From Amblyornis subalaris (taxonomy: Eukaryota; Chordata; Aves; Passeriformes; Ptilonorhynchidae): DNA of 64,000 nucleotides. A program made the translations under genes and the position numbers. The stretch is from contig JACAXG010000264.1 of assembly GCA_018881555.1 (NCBI GenBank), positions 137,775-201,774 on the forward strand. Direction: 5' to 3'. Under the pieces are notes generated by a model that saw only the letters and a program-made list of their open reading frames with translations, searched no databases and had not been told where the DNA came from. Below are positions 49,793 to 61,010 of this stretch, one piece after another (the first letter of the stretch is position 1; the number at the start of each line of letters is the position of its first letter).

Positions 49793-52700
49793 GAAGAAGA
49801 AGACTGGCACAGAGAGCTCATGCTGTCTCATTTTGAACAATTTGTAAATATTGCAGGACAAAATCCAAGAGATGAAAATTGTATTTTTCTTTATTAGCAC
49901 GAGTCTAGCACATCTATTTTTTAAATTTTATTTGCTTGTTACTCCCTCGAATATGAATTATAAAACATTTTAGCAATGCAGAAATATTCATTTTCTCTGC
50001 AGTCAGAACGCTGAAAGCAAACAAAACAGTAGAAATCATGCCTTCATGAGCATAATACATCACCATGTAAACAGCTTTGAGAATACTTTTAAGTTTTGAC
50101 ATTAAATTTAACCATGTCTTATCGAGAGAGTAGTATGTAGAAGATCCGATTTACATAACATGAAAATCAGCCATTACTCAAAATTGTGCATGAATGCTTG
50201 CATCAGAAATCACTTGCTTCTCTAGACACAATATCTGACTGCATATTTACACAGTTAAATCAGATTTCTCACCCTTCTTGTTGAACTGAGCATTTATTTA
50301 GATACAAACATACCTAAAACTGTGTGCACAGCCAGTCCATGGAAACATGCAAGCCTCCCTCTGCTTCTTCATGTCAGTCGTGTTTTCCCAACTCTTATTT
50401 CTCAGTGTAATCTAAAATTCAATTATTGTAGGCAGGTGGCTACCTTTAACACTTACTGCCTCTAGCACAGTACTCCTGGCATAATTTGGGTCTTTAGGAG
50501 GATGGTAGCACAAACATTTAAAGAACAAGACCTGGTGAGAGATTAAGAGTGCTAGGAAATTATTTCCCTCCTCAAAAACAATTACAGCAAGAAGTAGAAG
50601 GGTTTGGTTTTCCCTAGCTGGTCTATCCTTAAAGAAAAGAGTTTTTCAGGGCTGGAGTGTATTTAGTCTGCTTTGCCTGGCACTTTTCTGCTGAGGACAG
50701 TCTTTCCAGCGGCCTAGGAGAAGCAGCTGGTCCCAGGGAGGAAAAAGGTCAGGATAACCAGTCCTGACATGCTGAGCACAATGGCAATTTGTTAAGAAGA
50801 GGCTCAATGGAGCTCTTTCATGTCGCTCAAGAAGAATGACGTATTTGGAGAACTACATTAAGAACCTAAATAAGGGTGTGATCTTCAAGGATGCAGGTTG
50901 CCTGCCACTCAGATTAAATTTAGACTGTATTAGGCAAGGCTCACCATGTCTGAAAATAAAATTTGAGATCATAGAAGTGCTTTAAGGAACTGAAAGGAGG
51001 TTCCCTGACTTAGAAATGTCTTCTCTTCTATAATGGTGGCTTATGAAGCTGTTTCCATGAACCCACCAAAATGAAAGACTCTTATAACCAGAAGAATTGT
51101 ATTTTTTGTTTGCAAGTGCTTTTGGCCTCTTTTTTTTAAACTTTTTTTCCCTTACATTCATCCACAGTATCAAATTGAAATCCAGCATTATTGGACACCA
51201 ACTCCAAAATCTGCAAGGTGGTATGAGCCGTGTTAACAGGTCCAAACCTAGCTGATGTCACTCTGTATGGAGCACACAGGGTCTGAGACTGGGGAGAGTC
51301 CCTTCTCCTGCTGATTCTTCTGGTGAGATTGGCTGATGGGAACGGAGTGCACTGGGCAGCAAGTGGAGGTCAGACTGCTCCATAGCTGTGCCTTTGTGTT
51401 TCTTGGCTGTAGCCAGTGTAAAGTAAGGGGATGTACTCAACCCACCTGGCAAACATAACACCTCCAGAAACTTTCTCCACTCACCCACTATACCTTCCCA
51501 GTGCAATATATGCAAGGCTTTTGAAAACATGCATGTGTAAGAACTCCTTTAAGAAAGTATACAGATTATTTCTCTGGGTCCCTGGACTGCAGTAGCAATT
51601 AGGTCATGCTAAGTTACATTGCTTGTCTCTGAGTTGANAGAAGAAGCAGCAGAAGCCAGATATCACTTACATGCAGGGATTAAGGGCATGATCCCAAACG
51701 AACCTCATTTACTTTCTCAGCAACTCAAATGTCATCAGTCTTAAAAATCAATGAACACTGCATAATGAATAGTTTTCATATGGAAAGCTTGAGAAATATT
51801 GATGTGAGTCCTGAGCAGTTGGTACCACAATATTAATGTGAGCTATGAATCTAATTAGAGCTACACACTCAGCAGAATATGGACAAAGACAAGGTTAAAG
51901 TATTGCCTTCTGCCTTTCAGAAAGAATTGGGTGGCTTGCTTTAAATTCCATATTTTATATTATCTAAGTAGGTTAAAATGCAATTACAAAATAAACTAAT
52001 AAACTCAAAACTAAAAAGCTGTGTGCAAAGTAGATGCCCTTTTCTTGTCCGCAAGGACAAAAGCATTTATATGACTAAATTTGATCTCTCTTTTCTTCTG
52101 ATGATCTCTGTGTGCTTCCATCAACTGAAGTAACTTGTTTTTCATCTCTCTATTCAGACTTCATCTCTTCTCCAGTTATATTTTATTTTTCTTTCAGTCC
52201 TGAGTGCATTTTTACTTTCCCAGTCATTCAATATCTCTATCATGACCACATGTATATAGCCCCTCTGTTAAAGAATACATAGCATGCCTCTCTACCCCCT
52301 CCTGATACAGTAGAGGAGCTTCTTGTTTGAAACATTTTATAATAAAATAGTAAATGACAAGTAATTGTTGTACGTGGTCCTTTCTGTTGCTGGTGGACAG
52401 TGGGAGAGGCTTTTCCTGGGAGGCACAATTACTGGCACAACATAGCACAAGTCTTACCAGCTGTGGCATGGCCCTGCTGCCTTGGGAGAACAAAGATGTA
52501 AGCATTCACTGTACTTGTCCCAGTCCATGAATACCTAAGGTTGTTACAGCAAATGGGATAGGAGGAAATTCAATTATAAATGGTGACTTGTTTTCTTACC
52601 GTTGCCCACAATAAACATATTTACAATTCAGTGGTGTAAGAAATTACGGATGTTCAAGAAAAGCCTGTTTGTATCTCAAGGATGGTGAACAATGGGTGAA

Positions 52701-54701
52701 ATTCAGCCCCGTGTTGAAGTCCATTAGAATCAATGGAGTTTCTTTTTCTTAGGGCTATAATTAAAGGCCAGTTGTCTTGTCTTTACCTCCAGATTGCTGC
52801 TGTGGAGGAATCGCAGTGGGTGTACTATTGGCTTGGTCTCTGTGCTGGTGCTGCTTTGCCTCATGTGGCACATCAGGCAGCACCCACTGAATCAGGGAGA
52901 GACATTCTTGTCCCCAGTGGCATTTTTCTTCATGGTACCTCCTCCCTCCAAGGGCTCACCTGCAGTTTAACCCCGGAGATGTCAAATAACACCTGAAGAT
53001 TCATGGACATGGAAGCCAAGTCCTGTTTTCTGNACTGCCTTTGCAGGGCTGATTTGTTTGGAGCCAGGTTGTGTTTGTGGCCTTCAGGGGCCAGAGGGAT
53101 AAAAAGTAGCTTATCTGGATCGAACTGTCATCTATGCTGCCTTCAGTGCTGAAGCTCCCTCTGCTCTGGCTGCTTCAGCCCAGGGGCTGAGCTCTGTCAG
53201 AGCTACAAATCACCATGTAGGGATGTTCTGCTGCTCTTCACAGGAATACCCAGATGGGCACACATCCAAATACTGTCTAAAGTTCCTGCGGTTCTACTGC
53301 AGTTCCCCATCCTCATGCTCCATCACATTGCAGGTACTGCATCCCCTTGGAATGGATGTGATACCAGCTGATACCCAGTAGGCAAAGCATGGATATGGTC
53401 GTTTTAACTCTGTTTTGCATCACACAGACACCCTGCCTCCTTTGTTGCCTGCCTACTTACTTAAATGGACAAGGGGTCCAGGAGCCATCAGAGCAGTCAA
53501 GCCAACTTGTTCAATTAGATTTTGTTGTTTGCTATTCAAAATACTAATTTCAATAATTGGTGCCAGTAAGGTTTCTTTTTTTTTTTTCTTCCTTTATTTC
53601 ACTGCAGTAGAACACAATAGATGTCAGCACATGCCATAGAAACACAAAAGGCCATAACACTGGGTTTGGAGTTTCATAGACAGTGCACCTGGGACATCAT
53701 AGCGGGCAGCAGCTTGGGAGAGTGCAGAGAGCTACATTACAAGTCACTACTGAGACAGAATTATTTTAATAAGGTAGAAACACAGCTTTAAAGTCCAACA
53801 GCAAATATGAATAGCTCCAGAGAGATTACAGGGGAAAAATGAAGCAGTGACATTATGCATACAATTTTGCATCTGTTTTCTTCCCCACTTTATATTTACC
53901 CGAAGAGATAACATATTTGAAAAATCTTGCCTTTGAAAATCAGAGTCCTACATGATTTTCCCCAAGCCAAGCAATATGAAATGATCTCCACTACTCAGGC
54001 ATGCAGCTTTGGTGAGGTTATTACTGAGTTCACAACACAGATGGACAGTCTCGTTATATAGAACAAATGGGAATTGTCTTTATCACAGTATTTAATTGGT
54101 CATCTCCAGATAATACAAGATGGGGCAAGGCATGCTCCTCCATAATAAATATTGATGCTGGAGAATGATCACCAACCTTTCCAAGAGCTTCCCTTTTGTC
54201 TGATGACTGACCCTTTGCAGTGGAGCAGGCTCCACTCTCATCCTCTGCCTCTTCAAGGGGAGCAGCTTCCCCTCCTCTCCCTCTTACCCTCACACACTTT
54301 CATCTGTGTTTGTTATCATTGACCCCTAATTGTGCACAATGCNGAGCGCAGAAGCTGTCAGAACTGCAAATACACAGTGTGTCAGTACATCAAAGAAGGA
54401 ATAGCTTTCACCCAGTTCCCCACAACACTGCGGTTTTATGATCCTTCTCTTCTTTATTTGGCTGAACCCACATGGGTGAGCCCCCTGCTCCCAACCTGCC
54501 CGTTGCTGAGCTCCCAGTGCAGGCTGTGCTCAGAACCTACTGTGTCCTCAGCCCCAGATCACTCCTTCCTTCAGAGGTGACCTGCTTTCACCGAGATGAC
54601 AAGAGTGCCCTATGCCTCCTCTCATGGTAATATGGAAGTCCAGGCGGTCGGGTGGGAAGCAGGAGGAGGTTTTGGTGCTCCCAAGGGAGAAGAGGGAGGT
54701 C
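49793..54701. other. Non-coding unique DNA, no gene seen
   Basis: About 4.9 kb with no exon, RNA or transposon recognised. AT-rich, slowly varying composition at 49900-50330 and 51700-52010 could reflect conserved non-coding sequence but has no decisive motif. A T-run lies at about 53575-53589. GC-richer parts at 52790-53200 show only short frames. Confidence 0.6.
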
Positions 54702-54720
54702 AACACACACACACACACAC
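54702..54720. repeat. (AC)n microsatellite, about 9 copies
   Basis: A perfect AC dinucleotide run, probably length-polymorphic. Confidence 0.95.
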
Positions 54721-55909
54721 TTCAGGATAGAGGCTGACTGCCCTGCATCATCCAACTCTGATGGTTCCAAGCACAGCAGCAGTTGCTTTTTAAGGAAAAG
54801 AAGCCAAATGTTCAGGGATGCTGGCACTGCCAGCACTAGGCAACAGCTGCAGTCTGGCATCGCATTTTTGGACTTCTGAAACTCCCTTTTAGCCCTCAGC
54901 TGAGTGCCATAACTGGGGTCTTTGGTTGCTTTCACACAGTTACACCCTCTGAGCAACTTGGGATTGTCCTTTCATCTGTACCTGTGCTTTGCTGTATGTG
55001 TTCCTGGCAGAAGGAATGTGCATAGGGGCAAGAGGGAAACACTGGCTCAGGGAGATACTGCTGCTCATAGCCTGCTACTGCTGAGTACTGGAGTGCAGCC
55101 CGGCAGAATTAACCTAAAAGATCACAAATTATGCACATTGCAGCTAGGAATATAATTGCACTGCTATTATGTACCCAATTTCTGTAAATACCATTATTTT
55201 ACTGTTTAGAAATGTGTCTTTAGCAGCAGCTCTAAATATACTTGCATTCCACAGTGGGTTAATTAAACATCAATTAAAATATTTATTGAATAACTTATTA
55301 ATTGACTATAACTACCATGTTACATGAAAAAATTGTTTAGAGATGTAAAATTATATCTTAGACTTGTGCAGTTACAGCTGATAAAACTGTAATTTTATAC
55401 GGTACATTGAGAACGAGCATTTGTACACTTTTTTTGAGCTCTCTGTTTTTTAAGCCCTCCCACTTTATAAGAGATGATTTGTTTAAACAGTATTTTAAAA
55501 TATAGATGACAAAATAAAATGCTGCATAATAGTTTTCAGGTTATCTTTTGAAGCAGCAGAGGTGAAGCAGGAGGTGCTGTATCTTGATCTCTGTGGCATT
55601 CAAGCACTTTATCTGCTTTTGTGGGGGAAGCGTTTGGTACGCACAATGTACCAAGGAGAAAATTACAAAGAGGAATCTCTAGCAGCAGGACTCATAAATT
55701 ATGTTGCCAAAGCCTCCCTCTCACTGACATCCTTGCAATCTAGCTGGCACTGCTTTCATTGTGGAGATGGGAAGCATCCTCAAGGTTACATGGCTTTTGG
55801 CTCCTAGCCTCTCCTTCCCCTCCTCTCACCTCAGCATCACTCCAACACGCCCTTCCCTACACTCACCTCTCCTGACTTTCACCCTCTCCCTTTTTTTTAC
55901 CTGCCATAC
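54721..55909. other. Non-coding unique DNA, AT-rich core, no gene seen
   Basis: The part 55136-55430 is AT-rich and contains several homeodomain-type TTAATTA/CAATTAAA/ATTAATTG words (55257-55306). It is listed as a possible conserved element. The rest shows nothing recognisable. Confidence 0.55.
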
Positions 55910-56137
55910 TGTGGGAGTGGCGAGCCCGCAGCAGAGGAGGCTGTAGAAGGTGGGCCAGCCACATAAGGGACCGAGGAGCCAGTGGGCCAGAGAGCCCGAG
56001 TGTAGTGGGCCAGAGAGCCCTGGTGTTGTGGGTCAAGAGAGCCCAGATATGTGTGTTGAATAAAGGCTCCAAGGNCCAAGATCTTCCCCCAGCCTTTGGT
56101 AGTGAGGAAGGTCTCCCCCATTCAGGCCCTGCTATGC
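55910..56137 (+). mobile_element. Probable LTR-element remnant, GC-rich, with AATAAA
   Basis: An abrupt switch to GC-rich sequence begins with TGTGGGAGTGGCGAGCCC. It contains a three-fold imperfect repeat of a 23-25 bp unit (55981-56051, core GGGCCAGAGAGCCC) and an AATAAA signal at 56059-56064. The position directly in front of a clear LTR-type promoter suggests it is part of the same or of another endogenous retroviral element. No family name is assigned. It may instead be a separate GC-rich element. Confidence 0.45.
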
Positions 56138-56660
56138 TGTGTTGTATTCCCCTATCCAGCTGGTTTGTCCCTGTCAATCTATGTTCCCTATATGGTTATG
56201 TTCTGGCAAGTTCTCCCTCTCTCNACGCTCCATTGGCCCTGCTCCCCTGCTCCTCCCCTCACCTACCCTCATTGGTTGTATGTACTGTACTCCCGCCTTC
56301 CCTCCTCCCTCTTACCCTCATGTGATTGGTCCCTGATGTTCTCTCTGCCCCTGTTTAGTTTGGTATAAAATGCTGTGCACCCCTGTATTCTGTGCTCTTC
56401 TGCCCTGGGTGCCTGTGCAATAAGCCTGTTGCTATGTCAGAAGAGCCGCCTCCAACTCTTTGTCCCCGGCTTAAGGCGTGAGTGTGTGAGTACCTGTACG
56501 TCCACCTGCGTTGGTGGGATAGGGTGTCAGCTGCAGGCCCCTGAGAGGCGAAGGTGGCATACCTGTGTCACCGCACACCGCGCTGAGGCGCCGCCGGACG
56601 CAGTGTGCTCTCAGGAAGGTTGCGGCATTATACCATCGCTAGCCGCGTGCCGCAACACCA
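56138..56660 (+). mobile_element. Endogenous retroviral LTR (probable solo LTR), plus strand
   Basis: The stretch has the architecture of a retroviral LTR. It starts TGTGTTGTATT and carries three inverted CCAAT boxes (ATTGG at 56232, 56271 and 56325) upstream of a TATA box (TATAAAA, 56364-56370). About 50 bp later comes a polyadenylation-type word in LTR context (GCAATAAGCCTGTTGCT, 56417 onward; AATAAG where AATAAA would be usual). A GC-rich U5-like segment follows and can be ended at ...GCAACA near 56657. No primer-binding site, gag, pol or env reading frame follows, so it is either a solo LTR left by recombination or a truncated copy. No convincing target-site duplication was found. The ends are approximate. 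Confidence 0.7.
56364..56370 (+). promoter_or_regulatory. TATA box of the LTR promoter
   Basis: TATAAAA lies 35-130 bp downstream of three ATTGG (inverted CCAAT) boxes. This arrangement is typical for the U3 region of a retroviral LTR. Whether it is still active cannot be judged. Confidence 0.65.
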
Positions 56661-56990
56661 TACCACTCTTAGAACCAAACTTAACTCACCAGTGATAATG
56701 TTAAAAATTAAAGTACCAGAAAAACCTACCACTGCCCTGCCCAAACAGTTGGTAGGTAGTTGAGCTGGATTCCTCTATCGAGGAGGATAGGCGCTCAATA
56801 CGAGGAGTTGAGCTCCTTTNCTCTTACCTGTGCTTCATTTGGCAGGACTCTATTTTGAGATTGATGTCTGTATAGCCTGTGAATTATAACTTTCTATCTG
56901 AATTGTAACTTTTTTATACCCATATAACCTGAATATACCTATATAACCTTATTTAACTCTTTATACCTATAACTTCTATACAATGTAATA
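56661..56990. other. Sequence between the two LTR units, unassigned
   Basis: The segment contains two short inverted repeats, CCTC-TATC-GAGG at 56772-56783 and AGGAG-TTGAG-CTCCT at 56803-56817. From about 56885 to 56970 there is a degenerate run of TATACCTATATAAC-like words. It could be leader or U3 sequence of the following LTR. No reading frame. Confidence 0.4.
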
Positions 56991-57407
56991 GTCAGTNTGT
57001 AATTAATTAGTTGCTTAGTACTTAAATAAGCAGAAACTCACCAGCTGGATAGTTTCAAAATAGACAAGTAAAGCTATAAATTAGTCAAGTATAGCTACAT
57101 TAGAGAGCTACAAGGCATACTGATGAAAAACTGGAAGAGATAAAGCCAATTACCCACAAAGTGAAAGAATTCAGAATATGGTTATTTCACCATAACCACG
57201 CATGCTCTGAAGACAAAGTTGAAAAGTTCAACGGGAGGAAGACTTTGAGCCTTCCTCAGTGAAGACCCCCAAGACCACCTAAATTGGGGAGGCGCAAGCG
57301 CCGTGAAAAAGAACTGTTTATAGCCATGCCATAAAAATATGTAAATTATTACCGGCACGTATGTGATGATGTTGTAATCACATAGGAATACTTAGCAGTA
57401 CCTACTG

Positions 57408-57415
57408 TATAAATA
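57408..57415 (+). promoter_or_regulatory. TATA box of the second LTR
   Basis: TATAAATA sits 72 bp upstream of AATAAA within the LTR, the expected promoter-to-polyadenylation order. Confidence 0.6.
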
Positions 57416-57479
57416 AGCCANGACACATGACAAGGGTGGGTGAGTTAGGTGGAGAGATCCTCCTCACCACTGGCACTGT

Positions 57480-57485
57480 AATAAA
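57480..57485 (+). terminator. Polyadenylation signal of the second LTR
   Basis: AATAAA in the R/U5 position of the LTR, followed within 70 bp by a TTTTGTCTTTGG GT/T-rich stretch that would serve as downstream element. Confidence 0.6.
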
Positions 57486-57550
57486 CAAATACCTGCTCAA
57501 TAGACACCACTCTATCGGGTTTTGTCTTTGGCCTATCTTTTCGGGCATCA

Positions 57551-57911
57551 AGATGTATAACCCATAGGCTATTTGTGAAAAGAAATAACACAGGCCATGA
57601 AATCAGTGAATGTTGTGACCCAACAGCCATGTGAGTAATTATTTCTGGAGGGTTAGACGTTTTCCTTTCCACCTTAAAGCACAGGATCNCTCTGCTCTTG
57701 GTGCTGGTCCAGGTTTCTAACATTTATTTTGAAAGCATTACTGGGAGTTATCTTTTGTAAACATTGCTGTTTATCAGCTGCCATGCTTTTAACAGTGCGG
57801 GATGTCCACCGGAATGAACACCATTTGCACAGAAGCAATGTGGGCACAGTGCTTGCAGCTTGCCAAGCTGCACCAGATTGTGTGTGAGCAGTGACCTTTT
57901 CCAGACACACA
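57551..57911. other. Non-coding unique DNA, no gene seen
   Basis: Returns to ordinary composition after the LTR. Minus-strand frames of 78-98 codons overlapping 57445-57984 run through the LTR end and the AC repeat and are not genes. Confidence 0.6.
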
Positions 57912-57930
57912 AACACACACACACACACAC
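57912..57930. repeat. (AC)n microsatellite, about 9 copies
   Basis: A perfect AC run preceded by an interrupted one (57904-57911). Confidence 0.95.
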
Positions 57931-59894
57931 TCTCCCTCCTGTAAAAGATGTCAGTACATCTCTGTAGCACTCAAACCAGAGCATTTTGCTTGCCTCTGGC
58001 TCAGGATTCCTCTCCTGCCCCTCCCAACAGCACCAAGAAAAACTATAAAACGACCTTTATAATGAGAAAGAAATGACAGGCAATTAGTATCCTAGAAGAG
58101 AAAACATGATGCTATATGGTTTCTTTCTTNCTACGCTTAATAGATTAACTATGCCTGTAATTTAGTAAAAGGCTGTTTGTGGAGGGCATGTGACAGAGAA
58201 CAGATGCAGTGAATACTGTTTTTAAATTCTCTTCTTTATTCAGTTACTGAGACTGAGACTCTGAAAGAGATTTCCTCCCAGACCTGATTACTGCATTTTG
58301 GTATTTTCAAATACTGTAGGCTGTAGTTACGCTACTGTGCAGATTTTGGTAAAAATCCCTCTTTTTATTAAACTTTTTCCATTACTTATTATAAGGGTCC
58401 CTTTCCTGTAATGCATTGTCACAAACTGGGGGCAGAGATAGATTTCCTCATATTTGACTTGTACTTCTGTGAATGTCTCCAGAATACGTAGAAACTAAAT
58501 ATAGATAAGTAAGCAACCCAAAAAATGAACTTTTATTGAAAACTTGGCACCTTTGAGCTCAATGGAAATCCCCTCTTTCAGCAGGGCCAAGTTTTTGTCC
58601 CTAGATCTTTCTAGCTATCAAAAAGTATGAGGTTGGCTGTTGGCAGCTCTGGGTTTTTCAATATTTATTTGTTTTGTATGTTATTCTATGAAGGTTTGTG
58701 CCACTCTGATCCCATGGCACCCATTTCCACTGCAGTAGAACAACTCTCATCCAAGCAGCCCTTCAAGAAGCTTCACTTCCTGCCTGGTTCTATCCAAATT
58801 TAAAGGGATGAAGGCATCAGCATGTCTCTGGCAAGATGTGAGAGCCATTCAGTGGGAAAGAAGTGGAAACTACTGAGAGCCCCTGATGAGTAACTTGATC
58901 TTCTTTGCACCAGAGCAGGAGAGGAGGAAGGGAATCATTAGGATCGTGAGTAAGTGCCATTGGTTTAAGCAGTTATTACATGCTACTTGAGCCCTGTGAG
59001 AAGGAAAGTGTGTCTGCTTTCCATGCACACATCAAGAATTGCTTGTGAGGGTCACCACACAGCTGTGACTTTGCTCGTGCAGTGCCGTGGCCAGTGAGCA
59101 GGAACTAGGTATCCCATTTCTGGGATAAGCGGCACTATTGGGAGCAGCTGGGAAAGAGAAAACTCATCCAAGCTNCTACCTGCTTTATGCTCCATGTGTG
59201 TGACAGACAGTTTTCTGAAGTCTGGCTGCAGCGTTGCAGCAGCTGTGGCAAGCAATTTAGATAAATAAACAGTTACACCTTTTCTCTTCAGATGCTTTGT
59301 CAGACCAGCCCTGGTCTGAAACAGTCCCTCTGCAATGGTCTCAGAGCACTGGGAACTTGGGGGGTGCCTGGGGGGACATGGAGGTCACAGTCCATCCAGC
59401 CACAAGCGTGGCTACCATCCAGAGCTAGGATGCAGCATTTGTGCCTACGGCTGGCCTGGCTGACCAGGCTGACCAGGATACAAGCACCAGGGCAGTGTTG
59501 AGTCCCCCTGTGTTTTGCAGGAAACAAGAGTTGTCTTTTTCTTCTCTTCCCAGCCATGGAGAGGAAATCAAGAGGCANGAGTAGCCAGAGAAACAAGCCC
59601 TTCAGCTGCACTGTAGGGACTGAAAGCTTTTGTATCCTCCTTATCCAAAAGAGCAATGAAACTGGAGACTCTCAGGTGTGGAACCCAAGCAGCAATGGCA
59701 TGGTACAGCTGCTTGACCCCTGAGGAGTCTGTTATTGTTGGGGAACTGGAAGGTAAGAGAGGCTGTCTGTTTTCTAGCTCCATCTTATATTCCTCCTGGG
59801 TGTTTTCAGCTGGGGTTCTGATTGTAGGTGAGGAAAGTTAGAAAGACAGAACAGAGCACTTCCTTGCAAAAAGGTGAGACTCAAGTTTCTTCTT
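57931..59894. other. Non-coding unique DNA, no gene seen
   Basis: Mostly AT-rich. The stretch 59280-59600 is GC-richer, with several overlapping frames (69-118 codons) on both strands but no recognisable domain. Ns lie at about 58130, 59175 and 59579. Confidence 0.6.
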
Positions 59895-59941
59895 CCTGCC
59901 TTCTCCCTTTTCTCCTGCCTTCTCCCTTTTCTCCTGCCTTC
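59895..59941. repeat. 19-bp tandem repeat, about 2.5 copies
   Basis: The unit CCTGCCTTCTCCCTTTTCT occurs at 59895-59913 and 59914-59932, with a partial third copy to 59941. The copies are identical, so the duplication is recent. Confidence 0.93.
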
Positions 59942-60993
59942 CAGCACCACGTTTTCAGGCCCCTTTTCAGTAAGACTCACCATCATGGGCACACCTAGGG
60001 TAGATACAGCTCAGCCCAATAGTGGGCATGCCTGCATCCCTTCAGGAGTGAGGGCAGTACGTCAGCCCTTGAAGAACTCTGCAAACCTGTTCTTTTTTCA
60101 GTATAGCATCCCTGAGATGGACATGTCCACCTCTGTTTTGTGGGGTCTGTGGCATCGCCTCATGCAGCATCTCTGTTCTCTCCTGACCAGAGCTTCTGCG
60201 TTCGATGCTTCCTCCTGTATTTTCCTGCTCTCAGCAGATATTCAGTCCTCACAGTAAATTAGGAGAAAGGAAAAAATAATTGCCTTTGCCTTCTCTTAAA
60301 GATGATGACTGACAGAACCATGGTACAGTGGTCTGTCTCTCTTGAGAACTGGAAAGAGGAACAGTCATTTTGGGATCTCTGCTTTGCTTAGATCTTGCAG
60401 TAACCTCCTTCTATTGCACTTCTTCTGAAAATGAAGCTGATAGTTTCAAGCACTGAAGTTTACTAGTCTCAGAAAAGACTGGGTTAAGAAGTATCAAGGC
60501 TTAATATCAGACAAAAAGGCAGGAAAGAATGAGAAGGATGTGGCATCTGCAGGGCATTTCCNATCCCTTGGTTTGAGCTTGATGTGGGACTGAGGGATGC
60601 AGTGTAAATAGGGTAGCTCTGTTTTCTAGTCCTCTGTTTTATCACTTGAAGGACCATCTGCACATCCTGAGCTGNGCCCTTAATCAGCAGAGTGCACCCT
60701 GCTCACATAAGCACTTCATTGTCTTGGGCTCTGTACCGAGGTCTCCAGAGATATTCCAGGTGTGAGAGGAAGAGGCAGAAGGTGAAGTCAGGCTTGGGAA
60801 GGGGTGGGATAAGGATGAGGGGACAGCAGCAGGAGCTTGGCAGTGCCAGGAAAAGGTGAAGAGGAGTAAGGAACACAGAAGAACAAGGCTTTCCCTGTGC
60901 TTCAGCTTGCTGAACTAAGCACGCCACAGTTTATGCTGGTGGGGTAATGCCAGTTCATTTACAAGATCTGCTGACTGGAGGATTCTGCATGTG
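59942..60993. other. Non-coding unique DNA, no gene seen
   Basis: No exon or repeat was recognised. Frames are below 130 codons. Ns lie at about 60562 and 60675. Confidence 0.6.
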
Positions 60994-61010
60994 TATCTAT
61001 CTATCTATCT
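60994..61010. repeat. (TATC)n microsatellite, about 4 copies
   Basis: A short tetranucleotide run, followed by a TA-rich stretch (AGATACATGTATATATAG). Confidence 0.9.

Larger units (their letters stand above)
56991..57550 (+). mobile_element. Second endogenous retroviral LTR (ERVL-like by pattern), plus strand
   Basis: This LTR is unrelated in sequence to the one before it. Features seen: an AT-rich U3, TATA box TATAAATA at 57408-57415, a GGAGAGATCCTCCTCACCAC stretch, then CTGTAATAAACAAATACCTG with AATAAA at 57480-57485 (72 bp after the TATA box), and a U5 that can end in ...TCGGGCATCA at 57550. The spacing from TATA to AATAAA fits a short R region. The general layout resembles avian ERVL-type LTRs, but that family label is from pattern memory and not proven. 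The 5' end is uncertain (a start near 56865 or near 56998 is possible). No retroviral coding sequence adjoins. Confidence 0.65.

Noticed and set aside
55910..57550. A full endogenous retrovirus between the two LTR units
   Set aside because: The two LTR units are not similar to each other and less than 350 bp lies between them, with no gag, pol or env frame.
57551..57556. Target-site duplication AGATG(T) after the second LTR
   Set aside because: No matching copy directly before any plausible TG start. The nearest (AGATA at 56046, AGATT at 56859) does not match.
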